Numbered from the stretch's first letter, positions 29,834 to 38,591 are shown. The stretch is DNA of 64,000 nucleotides from an uncultured Eggerthellaceae bacterium (GCA_944320405.1 CALUHI010000012.1:62001-126000); one strand, 5' to 3'. The notes: a model not told the origin generated them from the letters alone. Numbers and translations: made by a program.

Positions 29834-30748
29834 TTATCGGGATTGCCCGGGTGAGGGAAGCAGCGCCGGGAATTCGGCGAGCTTCGGAATGCCCAAGCGC
29901 AGGCTCAATTGCACTTCGCACGGCTTGCACCCTTGGTTGATCTCCACGTCGCCAGCGACCGACAGGTACATGTACGTTTCGACCGCGTCCCAGCCCGACA
30001 CCGCCATCAGCAGGCGCTGCATTTCCTTGCTGGCGTTCACCAGCGCCTCGTTGTATTCCTGGGCGTTGGCGTTCACGTACCACTTGTCGGCGGTTTCCAA
30101 CACAGGCCAATGGAGCTCGAAGCCCTTCACCAGCTGGATGCGCACAGTGATTTCGGCGGGAATCTCGATGCCGGTGCCGCACAGCTCGGCGTCGCCCATG
30201 GCGGCATGCACGTCACCCATCTGCAGCAGTGCGCCCTCAACGCGCACCGGGAAGTACAGACGGGCGCCCGCGCCGATCAGCTTGTTGTCCATGTTGCCGC
30301 CGTGGTTGCCCACGAAGCCGTCGATGACGTCGTCGCCGTCGGGTGCGGTTCCGATAACGCCGATCATCGGGCGCACGGGGATCTTCACCTGGTTGAACAG
30401 CGCGAATCCGTCGACGATGGGGATTTTCTTGCTGCGGTAGTCCGTTCCTTCGAACAGCGGGCCGCAGTGATCGTCGGTGGCGATGGTGCCTTCATCTGCC
30501 ACCTGGATGTCGTAGATGTCAACCACCAGCACGTCACCGGGTTCGGCACCCTCGATGTACACCGGACCGGCGGCAGGATTGGCGAAGCCGTAGGTGTAGT
30601 CGAGGTCGGCCATGGTAACGGTTTCGTCGGGAATGCGGTTCGAGAAGCAGTCGAGCGTTTTGAACAACAGCACGTCGCCCGGCGCTGCAGTCGCGCACGG
30701 CGGGTTGTTCTTCGAGAACGTGTAAACCTGAGAATCGATGATCTGCAT
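29834..30748 (-). CDS. Acetamidase/formamidase family amidohydrolase
   Basis: 304 residues, the length of the shorter FmdA/AmdA members. Family features: PGDVLLFKTLDCFSNRI near the N-terminus, GAEPGDVLVVDIYDI, ATDDHCGPLFEG, and GNHGGNMDNKLIGAGARLYFPVRVEGALLQMGDVHAAMGDAELCGTGIE, which contains the conserved GGNMD and GDVHAAMGDGE-type metal/active-site region. These enzymes hydrolyse formamide, acetamide or other short amides to the acid and ammonia in the cytoplasm. It likely shares a transcript with the permease downstream. Confidence 0.9.
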   Translation of the reverse strand: MQIIDSQVYTFSKNNPPCATAAPGDVLLFKTLDCFSNRIPDETVTMADLDYTYGFANPAAGPVYIEGAEPGDVLVVDIYDIQVADEGTIATDDHCGPLFEGTDYRSKKIPIVDGFALFNQVKIPVRPMIGVIGTAPDGDDVIDGFVGNHGGNMDNKLIGAGARLYFPVRVEGALLQMGDVHAAMGDAELCGTGIEIPAEITVRIQLVKGFELHWPVLETADKWYVNANAQEYNEALVNASKEMQRLLMAVSGWDAVETYMYLSVAGDVEINQGCKPCEVQLSLRLGIPKLAEFPALLPSPGQSR

Positions 30749-30874
30749 AATGTCCCCTTTTCAGGTCCCCTTACGTTTCCGCGTATATTACTCCGTTGGG
30801 CTAAAGCGTGCATCAACAAAGATGCAGGAAAGCCCGAAAGGTGCCCCTTGCCGCGCGAGGGGTCAATCATGGTA

Positions 30875-30933
30875 TTGACAATACCCCACGGGGGTATATA
30901 CTCAATGGAAAACAACATACCCCACGGGGGTAT
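30875..30933 (+). promoter_or_regulatory. csoR-copA promoter with two CsoR operators
   Basis: TTGACA (30875-30880) and TATACT (30897-30902) frame a 16-base spacer that is almost exactly the dyad ATACCCC-ACG-GGGGTAT (30881-30897). A second identical dyad sits at 30917-30933, downstream of the expected transcription start. The GC-rich dyad flanked by TAT/ATA is the form of CsoR operators, so apo-CsoR would block both RNA polymerase binding and elongation until copper binds. The dyads are 36 bases apart, about 3.5 helical turns. Confidence 0.85.
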
Positions 30934-30950
30934 ATAGAAAGGAAGATCCC

Positions 30951-31301
30951 GTGACAAATACAGATGAGCTCTCACCAGAAACCACCCGGAAAGATTGCTC
31001 TGCCGCTGGTTGCACTTGCCATCACAAGCACACGCCTCGCACTGCCGCGTTTCAAGCCGATCTTCAGAAGCGTTTGAACCGCGCTATCGGCCAGCTGAAT
31101 GGCGTGAAGGACATGCTCGACGACAATCGCTATTGCGGCGACGTGCTCATGCAGCTGGCGGCGGCAGAAAGCGCCATTCACAATGTGTCGGCTCTGCTTC
31201 TGCAAGATCACCTGGAAACGTGCGTGGTTGAACAGGTCCAGCAGGGCAACGTCGAGGTCATCGACGAGGCCATGCAGCTGATCAAGCGCTTCGCCCGCTA
31301 A
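30951..31301 (+). CDS. csoR: Copper-sensing transcriptional repressor CsoR
   Basis: 116 residues, all-helical CsoR/RcnR family (DUF156). The copper ligand set Cys62 (YCGDVL), His87 and Cys91 (HLETC) matches the C-H-C fingerprint of copper-type CsoR rather than nickel-type RcnR. An N-terminal segment of about 30 residues carries extra Cys and His (CSAAGCTCHHKH), possibly a second metal site. GTG start with AAAGGAAG upstream. It lies 12 bases before copA and directly after its own operators, which implies autoregulation and copper-induced expression of copA. Confidence 0.94.
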   Translation: MTNTDELSPETTRKDCSAAGCTCHHKHTPRTAAFQADLQKRLNRAIGQLNGVKDMLDDNRYCGDVLMQLAAAESAIHNVSALLLQDHLETCVVEQVQQGNVEVIDEAMQLIKRFAR

Positions 31302-31305
31302 GGGG

Positions 31306-31321
31306 TGTTTCCCGTGAAACA
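31306..31321. promoter_or_regulatory. parS-like site (15/16) at the csoR-copA junction
   Basis: TGTTTCCCGTGAAACA differs from the perfect parS only at position 7 (C for A), and it overlaps the copA start codon. The match may be accidental, since it also contains the ribosome-site spacer and first codon. Confidence 0.4.
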
Positions 31322-33938
31322 AACATTCGACGTAACGGGCATGACGTGTGCGGCATGTTCGGCGCGCGTTGAGAAGGCGTCTAACAAGGTGGATGGGGTG
31401 GATCACGCCACTGTCAACCTTTTGAAGAACTCGATGGAAGTGGAATACGACGGCGACCCCGCCACGCTCGCTGCCATCAGTGCTGCGGTGGAAAAAGCCG
31501 GTTATGGAGCAACGCCGCGCAGAGAAGCTGCGGACGCGGCCGTTGCTTCCGCAGCTTCCGTTTCCGTTGGCAATGCCCGTCAGGATGCCGCCGCGAAGGA
31601 GGCGCGCCAGGTGCGTATGCGGCTTATCGTGTCGTTCGTGTTCACCATTCCGTTGTTCTATCTGAGCATGGGGCACATGTTTGGCTGGCCGCTGCCCGAC
31701 GTGTTTTTGGGTGACCGCAACACGATGATCTTCGCGTTCACGCAGTTCCTGTTGCTTTTGCCCGTCATCTTCGTCAACTTCAAGTTCTTCCGCGTGGGGT
31801 TCACAACACTCGCGCACGGCGGTCCCAACATGGACTCGCTCATCGCGCTGGGATCCACTGCCTCCACGGTATACGGCATCGCGGCCATCTACCGCATCGG
31901 CGCGGCGCTGGGTGCGGGCGATCTTGCATCCGCGCACGCCGCGGCAATGGATTTGTATTTCGAGTCGGCGGCGATGATCCTCACGCTCATCACGCTGGGG
32001 AAATACTTCGAAGCCCGTGCGAAGGACAAGACCACCGACGCTATCTCCAAGCTGATGGATCTTTCTCCCAAAACGGCAGTTCGCCGTCGTGCCGACGGAA
32101 CGGAAGAGGAGATTCCCGCCGAACAGGTGCGCCCCGGTGACGTGCTGATTGTGAAAGCGGGGGAGGGCATTCCTGTTGATGGAGCCGTGATCGAGGGCGC
32201 GGGAACCGTGGACGAATCCGTCATCACGGGCGAGAGTGTGCCGGTGGAAAAGGCGGTCGGCGACGCAGTCACCGGCGCCACCATCAATCGGACAGGCTGG
32301 TTTGCCATGCGCGCCGAGCGTGTGGGGGCCGACACCACGCTGGCAGGCATCATCCGTCTGGTGGACGAGGCCACCAGTTCCAAAGCCCCCATCGAAAAGA
32401 TGGCCGACAAGATTTCCGGCGTGTTCGTGCCGGTGGTTATCGGCATCGCGCTGGTCACGTTCGTCGTGTGGCTTGCCATCGGCGGGACGTTGGCAGATGC
32501 GGCGAACCACGCCATCAGCGTGCTGGTCATCAGCTGTCCGTGCGCGCTGGGCCTTGCCACGCCCACGGCTATCATGGTGGGCACCGGCCGCGGCGCGACA
32601 AGCGGCATCCTGGTGAAATCCGCCGAGGCGCTGGAAACGGCATGCGCGGTGAAGACGGCGGTGTTCGACAAGACGGGCACCATCACAGAGGGCCGCCCGC
32701 AGGTGACCGACGTTGTTGCGCTTGGCTGCACGTCTGATGAGCTTCTCGGGTTGGCGTACAGCCTGGAGCTCAAAAGCGAGCATCCGTTGGCGCAGGCGAT
32801 AGTGGCGCATGCGTCTGCGGCCGGAGTCCAGTCGCAAGAAGCGGAAGGGTTTGCGCAGATTCCTGGCGGCGGCGTTGAAGCCCTTGTTGGCGGCGCTGCA
32901 TGCCTTGCCGGCAATGCGCGCTTGATGGAAGAGCGCGGCGTTGCCGCCGAATCCGCGGCAGAGGCGGCTGCACGCATGGCCGACGATGGCAAAACCGTCC
33001 TCTATTTCGCTCGTGACGGAAAGCTCGCCGGTATCATCGCCGTCGCTGACGTGGTGAAGCCTACCAGCGCCGCGGCAATTGCCGAGCTTGAGCGCATGGG
33101 CGTAGAAACCGTCATGCTCACCGGTGACAACGAGCGCACCGCCGCTGCCATTCAGCGGCAAGTGGGCGTTGGCCGCGTGATCGCGGGCGTGAAGCCCGAC
33201 GGCAAGGAGCAGGTGATCCGTCAACTGGCGCAGTCCGGCCGCGTGGCTATGGTGGGCGACGGCATCAACGATGCGCCTGCTCTTGCCCGCGCCGATGTGG
33301 GCATCGCCATTGGCGCCGGCACCGACATTGCCATCGACAGCGCCGACATTGTGCTCATGCACAGCGATTTGGCAGACGTGCCGGCCGCCATCGGCCTGTC
33401 GCGCGCGACGATGCGCAACATCAAGCAGAACCTGTTCTGGGCGCTGTTCTACAACGCCATCTGCATTCCGGTGGCAGCAGGCGTGCTGTCCGGCATCGGT
33501 TTCAACCTGAATCCGATGATCGCCGCCGCTGCCATGTCGCTGAGTTCGGTATGCGTGGTCAGCAACGCCCTGCGTCTGCGTGCCTGGAAGCCCGCTCCGC
33601 TGGTTGCTGCCACGCCGGAGCCGGAGGCCGATGCTACTTCCGCCGCCGCGCCCGAACCAAGTCAAGGCACCACCGCCGGACCTTCCGGCGTTGAGCAATC
33701 CGACCAACCCAAGGAAAAGGAGATCGTCATGGAAAAGACCCTGCACGTTGAAGGCATGATGTGCCAGCACTGCGTCGCCCGCGTGAAGAAGGCCCTCGAG
33801 GCTGTGGAAGGCGTCGAGGAAGCCATCGTCGACCTGGACGCGAAGACCGCCACCGCCAAGCTTTCCGCCGACGTCGCCGACGACGTCCTGGTGAAAGCCG
33901 TCACCGACCAAGACTACGAAGCCGAAATCCTCGCCTAG
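31314..33938 (+). CDS. copA: Copper-exporting P1B-type ATPase with C-terminal CopZ-like domain
   Basis: 874 residues. An N-terminal heavy-metal domain has GMTCAAC (Cys12, Cys15). Six to eight membrane helices follow, with the ion-binding CPC in [12 protein letters not shown] near 407, the phosphorylation motif DKTGTITEG near 452, and the hinge [11 protein letters not shown] and [10 protein letters not shown]. After the last helices a linker of about 45 residues leads to a second metal domain (806-874, GMMCQHC). That last domain has its own ribosome site and ATG at 33729. GTG 31314 is preferred over the GTG at 31305 because AAGGGGT lies at proper distance. It exports Cu(I). Confidence 0.95.
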   Translation: MKQTFDVTGMTCAACSARVEKASNKVDGVDHATVNLLKNSMEVEYDGDPATLAAISAAVEKAGYGATPRREAADAAVASAASVSVGNARQDAAAKEARQVRMRLIVSFVFTIPLFYLSMGHMFGWPLPDVFLGDRNTMIFAFTQFLLLLPVIFVNFKFFRVGFTTLAHGGPNMDSLIALGSTASTVYGIAAIYRIGAALGAGDLASAHAAAMDLYFESAAMILTLITLGKYFEARAKDKTTDAISKLMDLSPKTAVRRRADGTEEEIPAEQVRPGDVLIVKAGEGIPVDGAVIEGAGTVDESVITGESVPVEKAVGDAVTGATINRTGWFAMRAERVGADTTLAGIIRLVDEATSSKAPIEKMADKISGVFVPVVIGIALVTFVVWLAIGGTLADAANHAISVLVISCPCALGLATPTAIMVGTGRGATSGILVKSAEALETACAVKTAVFDKTGTITEGRPQVTDVVALGCTSDELLGLAYSLELKSEHPLAQAIVAHASAAGVQSQEAEGFAQIPGGGVEALVGGAACLAGNARLMEERGVAAESAAEAAARMADDGKTVLYFARDGKLAGIIAVADVVKPTSAAAIAELERMGVETVMLTGDNERTAAAIQRQVGVGRVIAGVKPDGKEQVIRQLAQSGRVAMVGDGINDAPALARADVGIAIGAGTDIAIDSADIVLMHSDLADVPAAIGLSRATMRNIKQNLFWALFYNAICIPVAAGVLSGIGFNLNPMIAAAAMSLSSVCVVSNALRLRAWKPAPLVAATPEPEADATSAAAPEPSQGTTAGPSGVEQSDQPKEKEIVMEKTLHVEGMMCQHCVARVKKALEAVEGVEEAIVDLDAKTATAKLSADVADDVLVKAVTDQDYEAEILA
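33711..33731 (+). promoter_or_regulatory. Internal ribosome site and ATG for a free CopZ-like chaperone
   Basis: AAGGAAAAGGAG (33711-33722) lies six bases before an in-frame ATG at 33729 inside copA. Translation from here would give a 69-residue protein, [15 protein letters not shown]..., with the size and sequence of a complete CopZ copper chaperone ending at the same stop as CopA (33938). Confidence 0.6.
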
Positions 33939-33949
33939 TTGGTAACAGG

Positions 33950-33977
33950 GGTGACAGGGGACGGTCCTTCTGTCACC
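33950..33977. repeat. GTGACAG-type palindromic repeat, copy 1
   Basis: GGTGACAG (33950-33957) mirrors CTGTCACC (33970-33977), with an inner GGAC-G-GTCC dyad. REP-like extragenic palindrome in the copA-hypA intergenic region. Confidence 0.75.
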
Positions 33978-34045
33978 TTTGAACAAAGGAGAGAGAGCCT
34001 CCGCACCCCATATCGCGCTATCGCGTGCTCCCGAATTATCCAAAT

Positions 34046-34071
34046 GTGACAGCTGCCCCGTCCCCTGTCAC
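34046..34071. repeat. GTGACAG-type palindromic repeat, copy 2
   Basis: GTGACAG (34046-34052) mirrors CTGTCAC (34065-34071). Its right half carries CCGTCCCCTGTCAC, the complement of GTGACAGGGGACGG in copy 1, so the two copies are inverted relative to each other, about 95 bases apart. Confidence 0.75.
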
Positions 34072-34174
34072 GTCCTGTCACGCTCTCAACCGCCGTTCGC
34101 CGGTCGTCGGGTCTGTACGACATGGCGCGCGGCGGTTGCTTTATCATGGTGCGGAACAGAAGGGAGGGCCCGCC

Positions 34175-34546
34175 ATGCATGAGCTGGGCATCATGACCGG
34201 CGTGATGGACGCGGTCAACAAATCGGCGCATGAGGCCGGTGCCGACAAAGTGCTGAAAGTCACGCTGTCTGTGGGCGAGATGACCGAATGCATCGAGGAT
34301 GCGCTTGTGTTCGCGTTCGAGGCCTTGACCGAAGACGACCCGTTTGTCAGCGACGCCGAGCTGATCATCAACATGGTCAAGCCGAAAAGCCGCTGCTTGG
34401 AATGCGGTGCGGAGTTCGAACACGACCGCTTCCACATGTTCTGCCCCGAATGCGACAGCTTCGCCACCGAGCTTCTGGCCGGCCGCGAGCTGCAGATCGA
34501 CTCGATCGAAGTGGACATCCCTGATGACGAGGAGGAATCCGCATGA
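34175..34546 (+). CDS. hypA: Hydrogenase nickel incorporation protein HypA
   Basis: 123 residues. The N-terminal MHELGI supplies the nickel ligands (His2, Glu3), and the zinc domain has CLECGAEFEHDRFHMFCPECDS with two CxxC pairs. HypA hands nickel, with HypB, to [NiFe]-hydrogenase precursors (or urease). GGGAGG lies about 7 bases upstream of the ATG at 34175; an upstream in-frame extension has no family similarity. Its stop overlaps the hypB start by four bases (ATGA), so the two are translationally coupled. No other hyp or hydrogenase gene is in the window. Confidence 0.95.
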   Translation: MHELGIMTGVMDAVNKSAHEAGADKVLKVTLSVGEMTECIEDALVFAFEALTEDDPFVSDAELIINMVKPKSRCLECGAEFEHDRFHMFCPECDSFATELLAGRELQIDSIEVDIPDDEEESA

Positions 34547-35196
34547 AAATAGACATGAAGCAGCCCATTCTGCAGAAAAACGATTCCATCGCAGCTGAGC
34601 TGCGTCAGCGCTTCGCCGAAAACCACGTGTACGTGGTCGACCTGCTGGCAAGCCCTGGATCGGGCAAGACGTCCACCATTCTGGCTACCATCGACGCGCT
34701 GCGCGACGAGTTCAACATCGCCGTCATCGAAGGCGACATCGCCAGCAGCGTGGACGCCGAGAAGATCAAAGCGCAGGGCACCGCAGCCGTGCAGATCAAC
34801 ACCGGCGGCGCCTGTCATCTGGAAAGCGCCATGATCAAACGAGCCGTCGACGTGCTCGACCTGGAGCGCCTGGACCTCATCATCATCGAGAACGTGGGCA
34901 ACCTGGTGTGCCCCACCGATTTCGACCTGGGCGAAAACGTGAAGGTGATGATCCTTTCCGTTCCCGAAGGCCATGACAAACCGCTGAAGTACCCCGGCGT
35001 ATTCCAAGCTTCGCAGGCCGTCATTCTGAACAAGGTGGACACAATGCCCGTGTTCAACTTCGACCGCGAGGCGTTCGAGTCGTCCGTCAAGCAGCTGAAT
35101 CCCACAGCCCCCATCTTCCCCATCGCCGCGACCAAAGGCGATGGCGTGGCCGAGTGGGCTGGTTGGCTCGCCGACAAGATTCGCGCTATCCAGTAA
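34543..35196 (+). CDS. hypB: Hydrogenase nickel incorporation GTPase HypB
   Basis: 217 residues. Walker A is ASPGSGKTST (about residues 37-46), switch region EGDIASSVDAEK, the metal-site motif GGACHLES containing the Cys and His, IIIENVGNLVCP (Walker B-like), and the guanine-specificity NKVD. It lacks the N-terminal CxxCGC motif and histidine-rich storage region found in some HypB proteins, so it is the minimal form. SIMIBI-class GTPase that drives nickel transfer with HypA. Confidence 0.95.
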   Translation: MKIDMKQPILQKNDSIAAELRQRFAENHVYVVDLLASPGSGKTSTILATIDALRDEFNIAVIEGDIASSVDAEKIKAQGTAAVQINTGGACHLESAMIKRAVDVLDLERLDLIIIENVGNLVCPTDFDLGENVKVMILSVPEGHDKPLKYPGVFQASQAVILNKVDTMPVFNFDREAFESSVKQLNPTAPIFPIAATKGDGVAEWAGWLADKIRAIQ

Positions 35197-35247
35197 CCTT
35201 TCCGCAACGGAGGACGGGCATACTGTGTTCCGAGAAGAAAGGGGTTC

Positions 35248-36069
35248 ATGATGGACGCTTCGCGGAAATACGCAGCGTGCACGGATGCGCTAAGGGAATA
35301 TGCCCGGAACGCCGGGTTCACCGATGTTTTGATAGGGCTTTCGGGCGGGATAGATTCCAGCTTGGTTGCCGCGATGTGCGTTGATGCGTTCGGCGCGAGT
35401 CATGTGCACGGAGTGCTGCTGCCCGGGCCGTATTCTAGTGAGCATTCGGTGACCGACGCCGAGGCGCTTGCCCGCAACCTGGGCATCCAGACCCGCACCA
35501 TTTCCATCAAGGCGCCTTACGAGGCGTTCGCAGACGTGCTCGCCGATGCGTGCGGCGGTGCGCTGGAAGGGCTGGCGGCCGAAAACACCCAGGCCCGTTG
35601 CCGTATGGTGTGCCTGATGGCGCTGTCCAACGCGCACGGCTGGATGCTGGTGAACACCGGGAACCGCAGCGAGGCCATGATGGGCTATTCCACGCTTTAC
35701 GGCGACACCGCCGGCGCGTTCGCTCCGATCGGCGGCATCTACAAAACAGACGTGTACGCGCTGTCGCGCTGGCGCAACCAACAAGCGGCCGATGCGGGGC
35801 GGGTGCCCCCGATTCCGGAAAACGTGCTGGTGAAGCCCCCCAGCGCCGAGCTCGCGCCCGGCCAGCAAGACGAGCGCAGCATGGGCATCGAGTACGCCGA
35901 GCTCGACCGCATTCTGGAAGCTCACCTCGACCATGGCATGTCGCCGGAAGAGGTTGTCGCGCAAGGCCACGACCGCGCGCTGGTCGACGACGTCCTGCGC
36001 CGCGTGCGCTCCTACGCCTTCAAGCGCGCGCTCGAGCCTCCCTCCCCGCAGGTTGCGTTTTACGAGTAG
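35248..36069 (+). CDS. nadE: NH3-dependent NAD+ synthetase
   Basis: 273 residues, matching the short ammonia-using NadE without a glutaminase domain. The PP-loop is IGLSGGIDSSLVA (about residues 28-40); the NTGNRSEAMMGYSTLYGDTAGAFAPIGGIYKTDVYALSRW segment and KPPSAELAPGQQDE are family signatures. It amidates deamido-NAD+ using ATP, the last step of NAD synthesis. Two adjacent ATGs (35248 and 35251) are both compatible with the ribosome site AAAGGGG. Confidence 0.94.
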   Translation: MMDASRKYAACTDALREYARNAGFTDVLIGLSGGIDSSLVAAMCVDAFGASHVHGVLLPGPYSSEHSVTDAEALARNLGIQTRTISIKAPYEAFADVLADACGGALEGLAAENTQARCRMVCLMALSNAHGWMLVNTGNRSEAMMGYSTLYGDTAGAFAPIGGIYKTDVYALSRWRNQQAADAGRVPPIPENVLVKPPSAELAPGQQDERSMGIEYAELDRILEAHLDHGMSPEEVVAQGHDRALVDDVLRRVRSYAFKRALEPPSPQVAFYE

Positions 36070-36086
36070 AGAGCGAGACCTTGGAA

Positions 36087-36156
36087 GTGCGCTAAAAGGT
36101 CGCGTTGTGCGCGCGGTTATGTGTGAATGCCTGCACGAAAGAGCGGTTTAGCGCAC
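36087..36156. repeat. 70 bp imperfect inverted repeat, copy 1 (GTGCGCTAAA ends)
   Basis: GTGCGCTAAA (36087-36096) mirrors TTTAGCGCAC (36147-36156). A second copy at 38261-38328 has the same ends and a related interior (GTC-CG-GTGTGC-CGCG, then TGTGA and CTGC). Confidence 0.75.
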
Positions 36157-36249
36157 ATACCAACGTGGCGGCGCCATCCCTTGTTGCGCCCCAGCAAGAT
36201 ACACCGCCTTGCGTATTGCACAGGCGGGCGCATCGTTTACCATAGCGGC

Positions 36250-37524
36250 ATGGACAACTTCCTGAAAAGCTCGCGCAAGATGACGACGAAGGATTGGGCG
36301 ATCGACGTCGGTGTGGCCGTCGCCGCCTTCGCGGTCGCGTGCGTGCAGCTGATGCTGACGGTGTCGTCCATCATCATCCCCGATCTCGCGCTGCGCCAAT
36401 CCCTCGGCCTGGTGAACGTGGTGCCGGAGTTCGGCGCGTTTGTGGCGCTTGCCCTGACTACGTTCCCGCTGGTGGTGCGCCGCGTGTTTCCTTGGCCGGT
36501 AATGCTGTTCGTCCTGGTGGCGCACTGCATGCTGCAAAACGACTTCACCGGGTTCGCGCTTTCTCCCGCTGGTTTGCTGGTGGCGCTATTTACCGTTGCG
36601 GCGGAGCGGCCCACACATGAAGCCGTGGTGGCGGCACTGCTTGCCGCAGGTGGGTCAATCCTGTTCCCCGGTTCGTCCGTTACGCCCAGCCTGGCGTTCT
36701 TCGTGCAGGTGCAGAACCTGGGGCTCATTGCAGCCGCGGCCGCCGCGGGATACGGCTTCCGCACGCACCGTGCTTATGTCCGCGAAACCGAGCGCCGCGC
36801 CGCCGAAGCCGAACGCACGCGCGAAGAGGAAGCCGCCCGCCGTGTGGAAGAGGAGCGCGTGCGCCTCGCGCGGGAAGTGCACGACATCACCGCGCATTCT
36901 CTTTCCGCTGTGAGCGTGCAGACTGCTGCCGCCGCGCGCCTGATCGACCGCGACCCCGATGCCGCCAAGGAGGCAATTGCCGTTGCACGTACCACGGCGA
37001 AGACGGCGCTGGACGACATTCGCAGCATGATCGGCGTGCTGCGCCATGGCGACGCCTCGGCTGAAACAAGCCCCACCTCCGGTACCGACCGGCTGTCCGA
37101 CCTGGCGCTCTATCTGCGAAAAGCTGGCGTCGAATGCGCGGTTGATGCCGAACTCTATCGCCGCCAGGACGTTCCCGCGCATGTGGACTTGGCTCTGTTC
37201 GCTATTGCGCGCGAGGCGGCCACGAACATCGTGAAACACGCCGCCGCAACTCGTGCGGAATTCACGCTGGAATCCGGCGCGACGCACGCGCGTTTGAGTG
37301 TGCACGACGACGGCCGCGGCTGCGGCCAGCCGCTGCGCCCCGGCGTCCTTCCCGCTGCAGTGGACGGAAGAGGAAACGGCGTTGCGGGCATGGCCGAGCG
37401 CGCTCGCCTGTTGGGTGGAACGCTTGAGGCTGGCGACGCGCCCGAAGGCGGGTTCACCATTCGTGCTTCTATTCCGCTGCAAACCGGTTCTGTGGCAGAG
37501 GAGGAGGCTCTCCATGGCGAATGA
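36250..37524 (+). CDS. NarL-family sensor histidine kinase
   Basis: 424 residues. About six hydrophobic segments fill residues 20-175 with no extracytoplasmic domain large enough to bind a folded ligand. A charged coiled coil (RETERRAAEAERTREEEAARRVEEERVR) leads to the HisKA_3 phosphoacceptor box LAREVHDITAHSLSAVSVQ with His211. The ATPase domain has REAATNIVKHA (N box), DDGRGCG and GNGVAGMAERARLLGG. The gene overlaps its response regulator by 11 bases. The signal is unknown. The ATG at 36250 gives the expected first membrane segment. Confidence 0.92.
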   Translation: MDNFLKSSRKMTTKDWAIDVGVAVAAFAVACVQLMLTVSSIIIPDLALRQSLGLVNVVPEFGAFVALALTTFPLVVRRVFPWPVMLFVLVAHCMLQNDFTGFALSPAGLLVALFTVAAERPTHEAVVAALLAAGGSILFPGSSVTPSLAFFVQVQNLGLIAAAAAAGYGFRTHRAYVRETERRAAEAERTREEEAARRVEEERVRLAREVHDITAHSLSAVSVQTAAAARLIDRDPDAAKEAIAVARTTAKTALDDIRSMIGVLRHGDASAETSPTSGTDRLSDLALYLRKAGVECAVDAELYRRQDVPAHVDLALFAIAREAATNIVKHAAATRAEFTLESGATHARLSVHDDGRGCGQPLRPGVLPAAVDGRGNGVAGMAERARLLGGTLEAGDAPEGGFTIRASIPLQTGSVAEEEALHGE

Positions 37525-38206
37525 GACCGAGCGCCCATTGCGCGTGCTGATAGCCGACGACCAAGACCTCGTGCGCAGCGGGTTCCGCCTGATTCTGCTG
37601 TCGTATGACGGCATCGATGTGGTGGGCGAGGCGCGCGACGGGTTCGAGGCGGTGGAACTCGCGCAGCGACTGGAGCCCGACGTCGTGCTGATGGACATTC
37701 GCATGCCGCGCCGCAACGGCATCGAGGCCACACGCGACATCGTTGCCAACCCGAAACTGCCGCGCACGCACGTGCTCATTCTGACCACGTTCGACCTGGA
37801 CGAATACGTCTACGACGCGCTGGCGGCCGGCGCAAGCGGATTCCTACTGAAAGACTCCGAGCCCGACGACATCGTGGACGCCGTGCGCATCGTGGCGCAG
37901 GGCGACGCGCTCATCCAGCCCTCGGTGATGAAGCGTCTGGTGGAAACGTTCGCCGCGTCGCGTCCGTACCTGCGCGCAACCGCCGGTGCCGGCTTGGCGG
38001 CGCTGACCGACCGCGAGCGCGAGATCCTCATTCTGGTGGCGCGCGGCCTTTCCAACGACGACATCGCGCAGCACCTGGTGATATCACCCGCCACGGTGAA
38101 AACGCACCTGGCACGTATCATGCAGAAGCTGGACGCCCACGACCGCGCCGGTCTGGTCATCTGCGCCTACGAAAGCGGGCTGGTGAAGCCGGGGGCCAGC
38201 GCGTAA
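37514..38206 (+). CDS. NarL/FixJ-family response regulator
   Basis: 230 residues. The receiver domain has the acidic pair in IADDQD, phosphoacceptor Asp61 in VVLMDIRMP, the conserved Thr in ILTTFD and Lys in LLKDSEP. A LuxR-type helix-turn-helix follows (LTDREREILILVARGLSNDDIAQHLVISPATVKTHLARIMQKL, about residues 157-200). GAGGAGG lies before the ATG at 37514 inside the end of the kinase gene. Targets are not visible; no transporter follows directly. Confidence 0.94.
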   Translation: MANETERPLRVLIADDQDLVRSGFRLILLSYDGIDVVGEARDGFEAVELAQRLEPDVVLMDIRMPRRNGIEATRDIVANPKLPRTHVLILTTFDLDEYVYDALAAGASGFLLKDSEPDDIVDAVRIVAQGDALIQPSVMKRLVETFAASRPYLRATAGAGLAALTDREREILILVARGLSNDDIAQHLVISPATVKTHLARIMQKLDAHDRAGLVICAYESGLVKPGASA

Positions 38207-38260
38207 CCCGCGCTCACCCTGCCATTCGCCCCGCTTTCCGCTGGCGCGCCGGTGGTCAAG

Positions 38261-38328
38261 GTGCGCTAAACCGTCACGTGTGCACGCGATCCCGTGTGAC
38301 CGTCTGCCGGAAGCACCTTTTAGTGCAC
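38261..38328. repeat. 68 bp imperfect inverted repeat, copy 2 (GTGCGCTAAA ends)
   Basis: GTGCGCTAAA (38261-38270) pairs with TTTAGTGCAC (38319-38328), one G-T wobble. It bounds the two-component pair on the right as copy 1 (36087-36156) bounds it on the left. Confidence 0.75.
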
Positions 38329-38460
38329 TTTCCCCTTGGCAAGGGGGGAAGGAATCCGGCTCCGTGCCTCGCGCCTCGGCCTAGTCCCCTCAAAATGTGA
38401 CGACAATTTGACGATTTGGCAAAACCTTAGTCCCGTTCACTCACATTTTCTCAATCTTGC

Positions 38461-38525
38461 TTGCATTCGAGCGCGTGGCTGCTATAGTTACGCATTGTTT
38501 AGCACTCGGCGTCGATGAGTGCTAG
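38461..38525 (+). promoter_or_regulatory. groESL promoter and CIRCE operator
   Basis: The CIRCE element TTAGCACTC-N9-GAGTGCTAG occupies 38499-38525, one base off the perfect dyad. It lies just downstream of a likely promoter, TTGCAT (38461-38466) and TATAGT (38483-38488), 16 bases apart. HrcA repression of groESL, relieved by heat or misfolded protein, is the known function of CIRCE. Confidence 0.92.
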
Positions 38526-38591
38526 CAGCCGGACGAAACGGCTGTGCATCGCGCCGACAGATTCCGACAATGTGGAAGGAAGGCATGCGCT

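Noticed and set aside
30972-34043. A 1023-codon open frame antisense to csoR and copA
   Set aside because: Shadow of GC-rich codons; csoR and copA are certain on the other strand.
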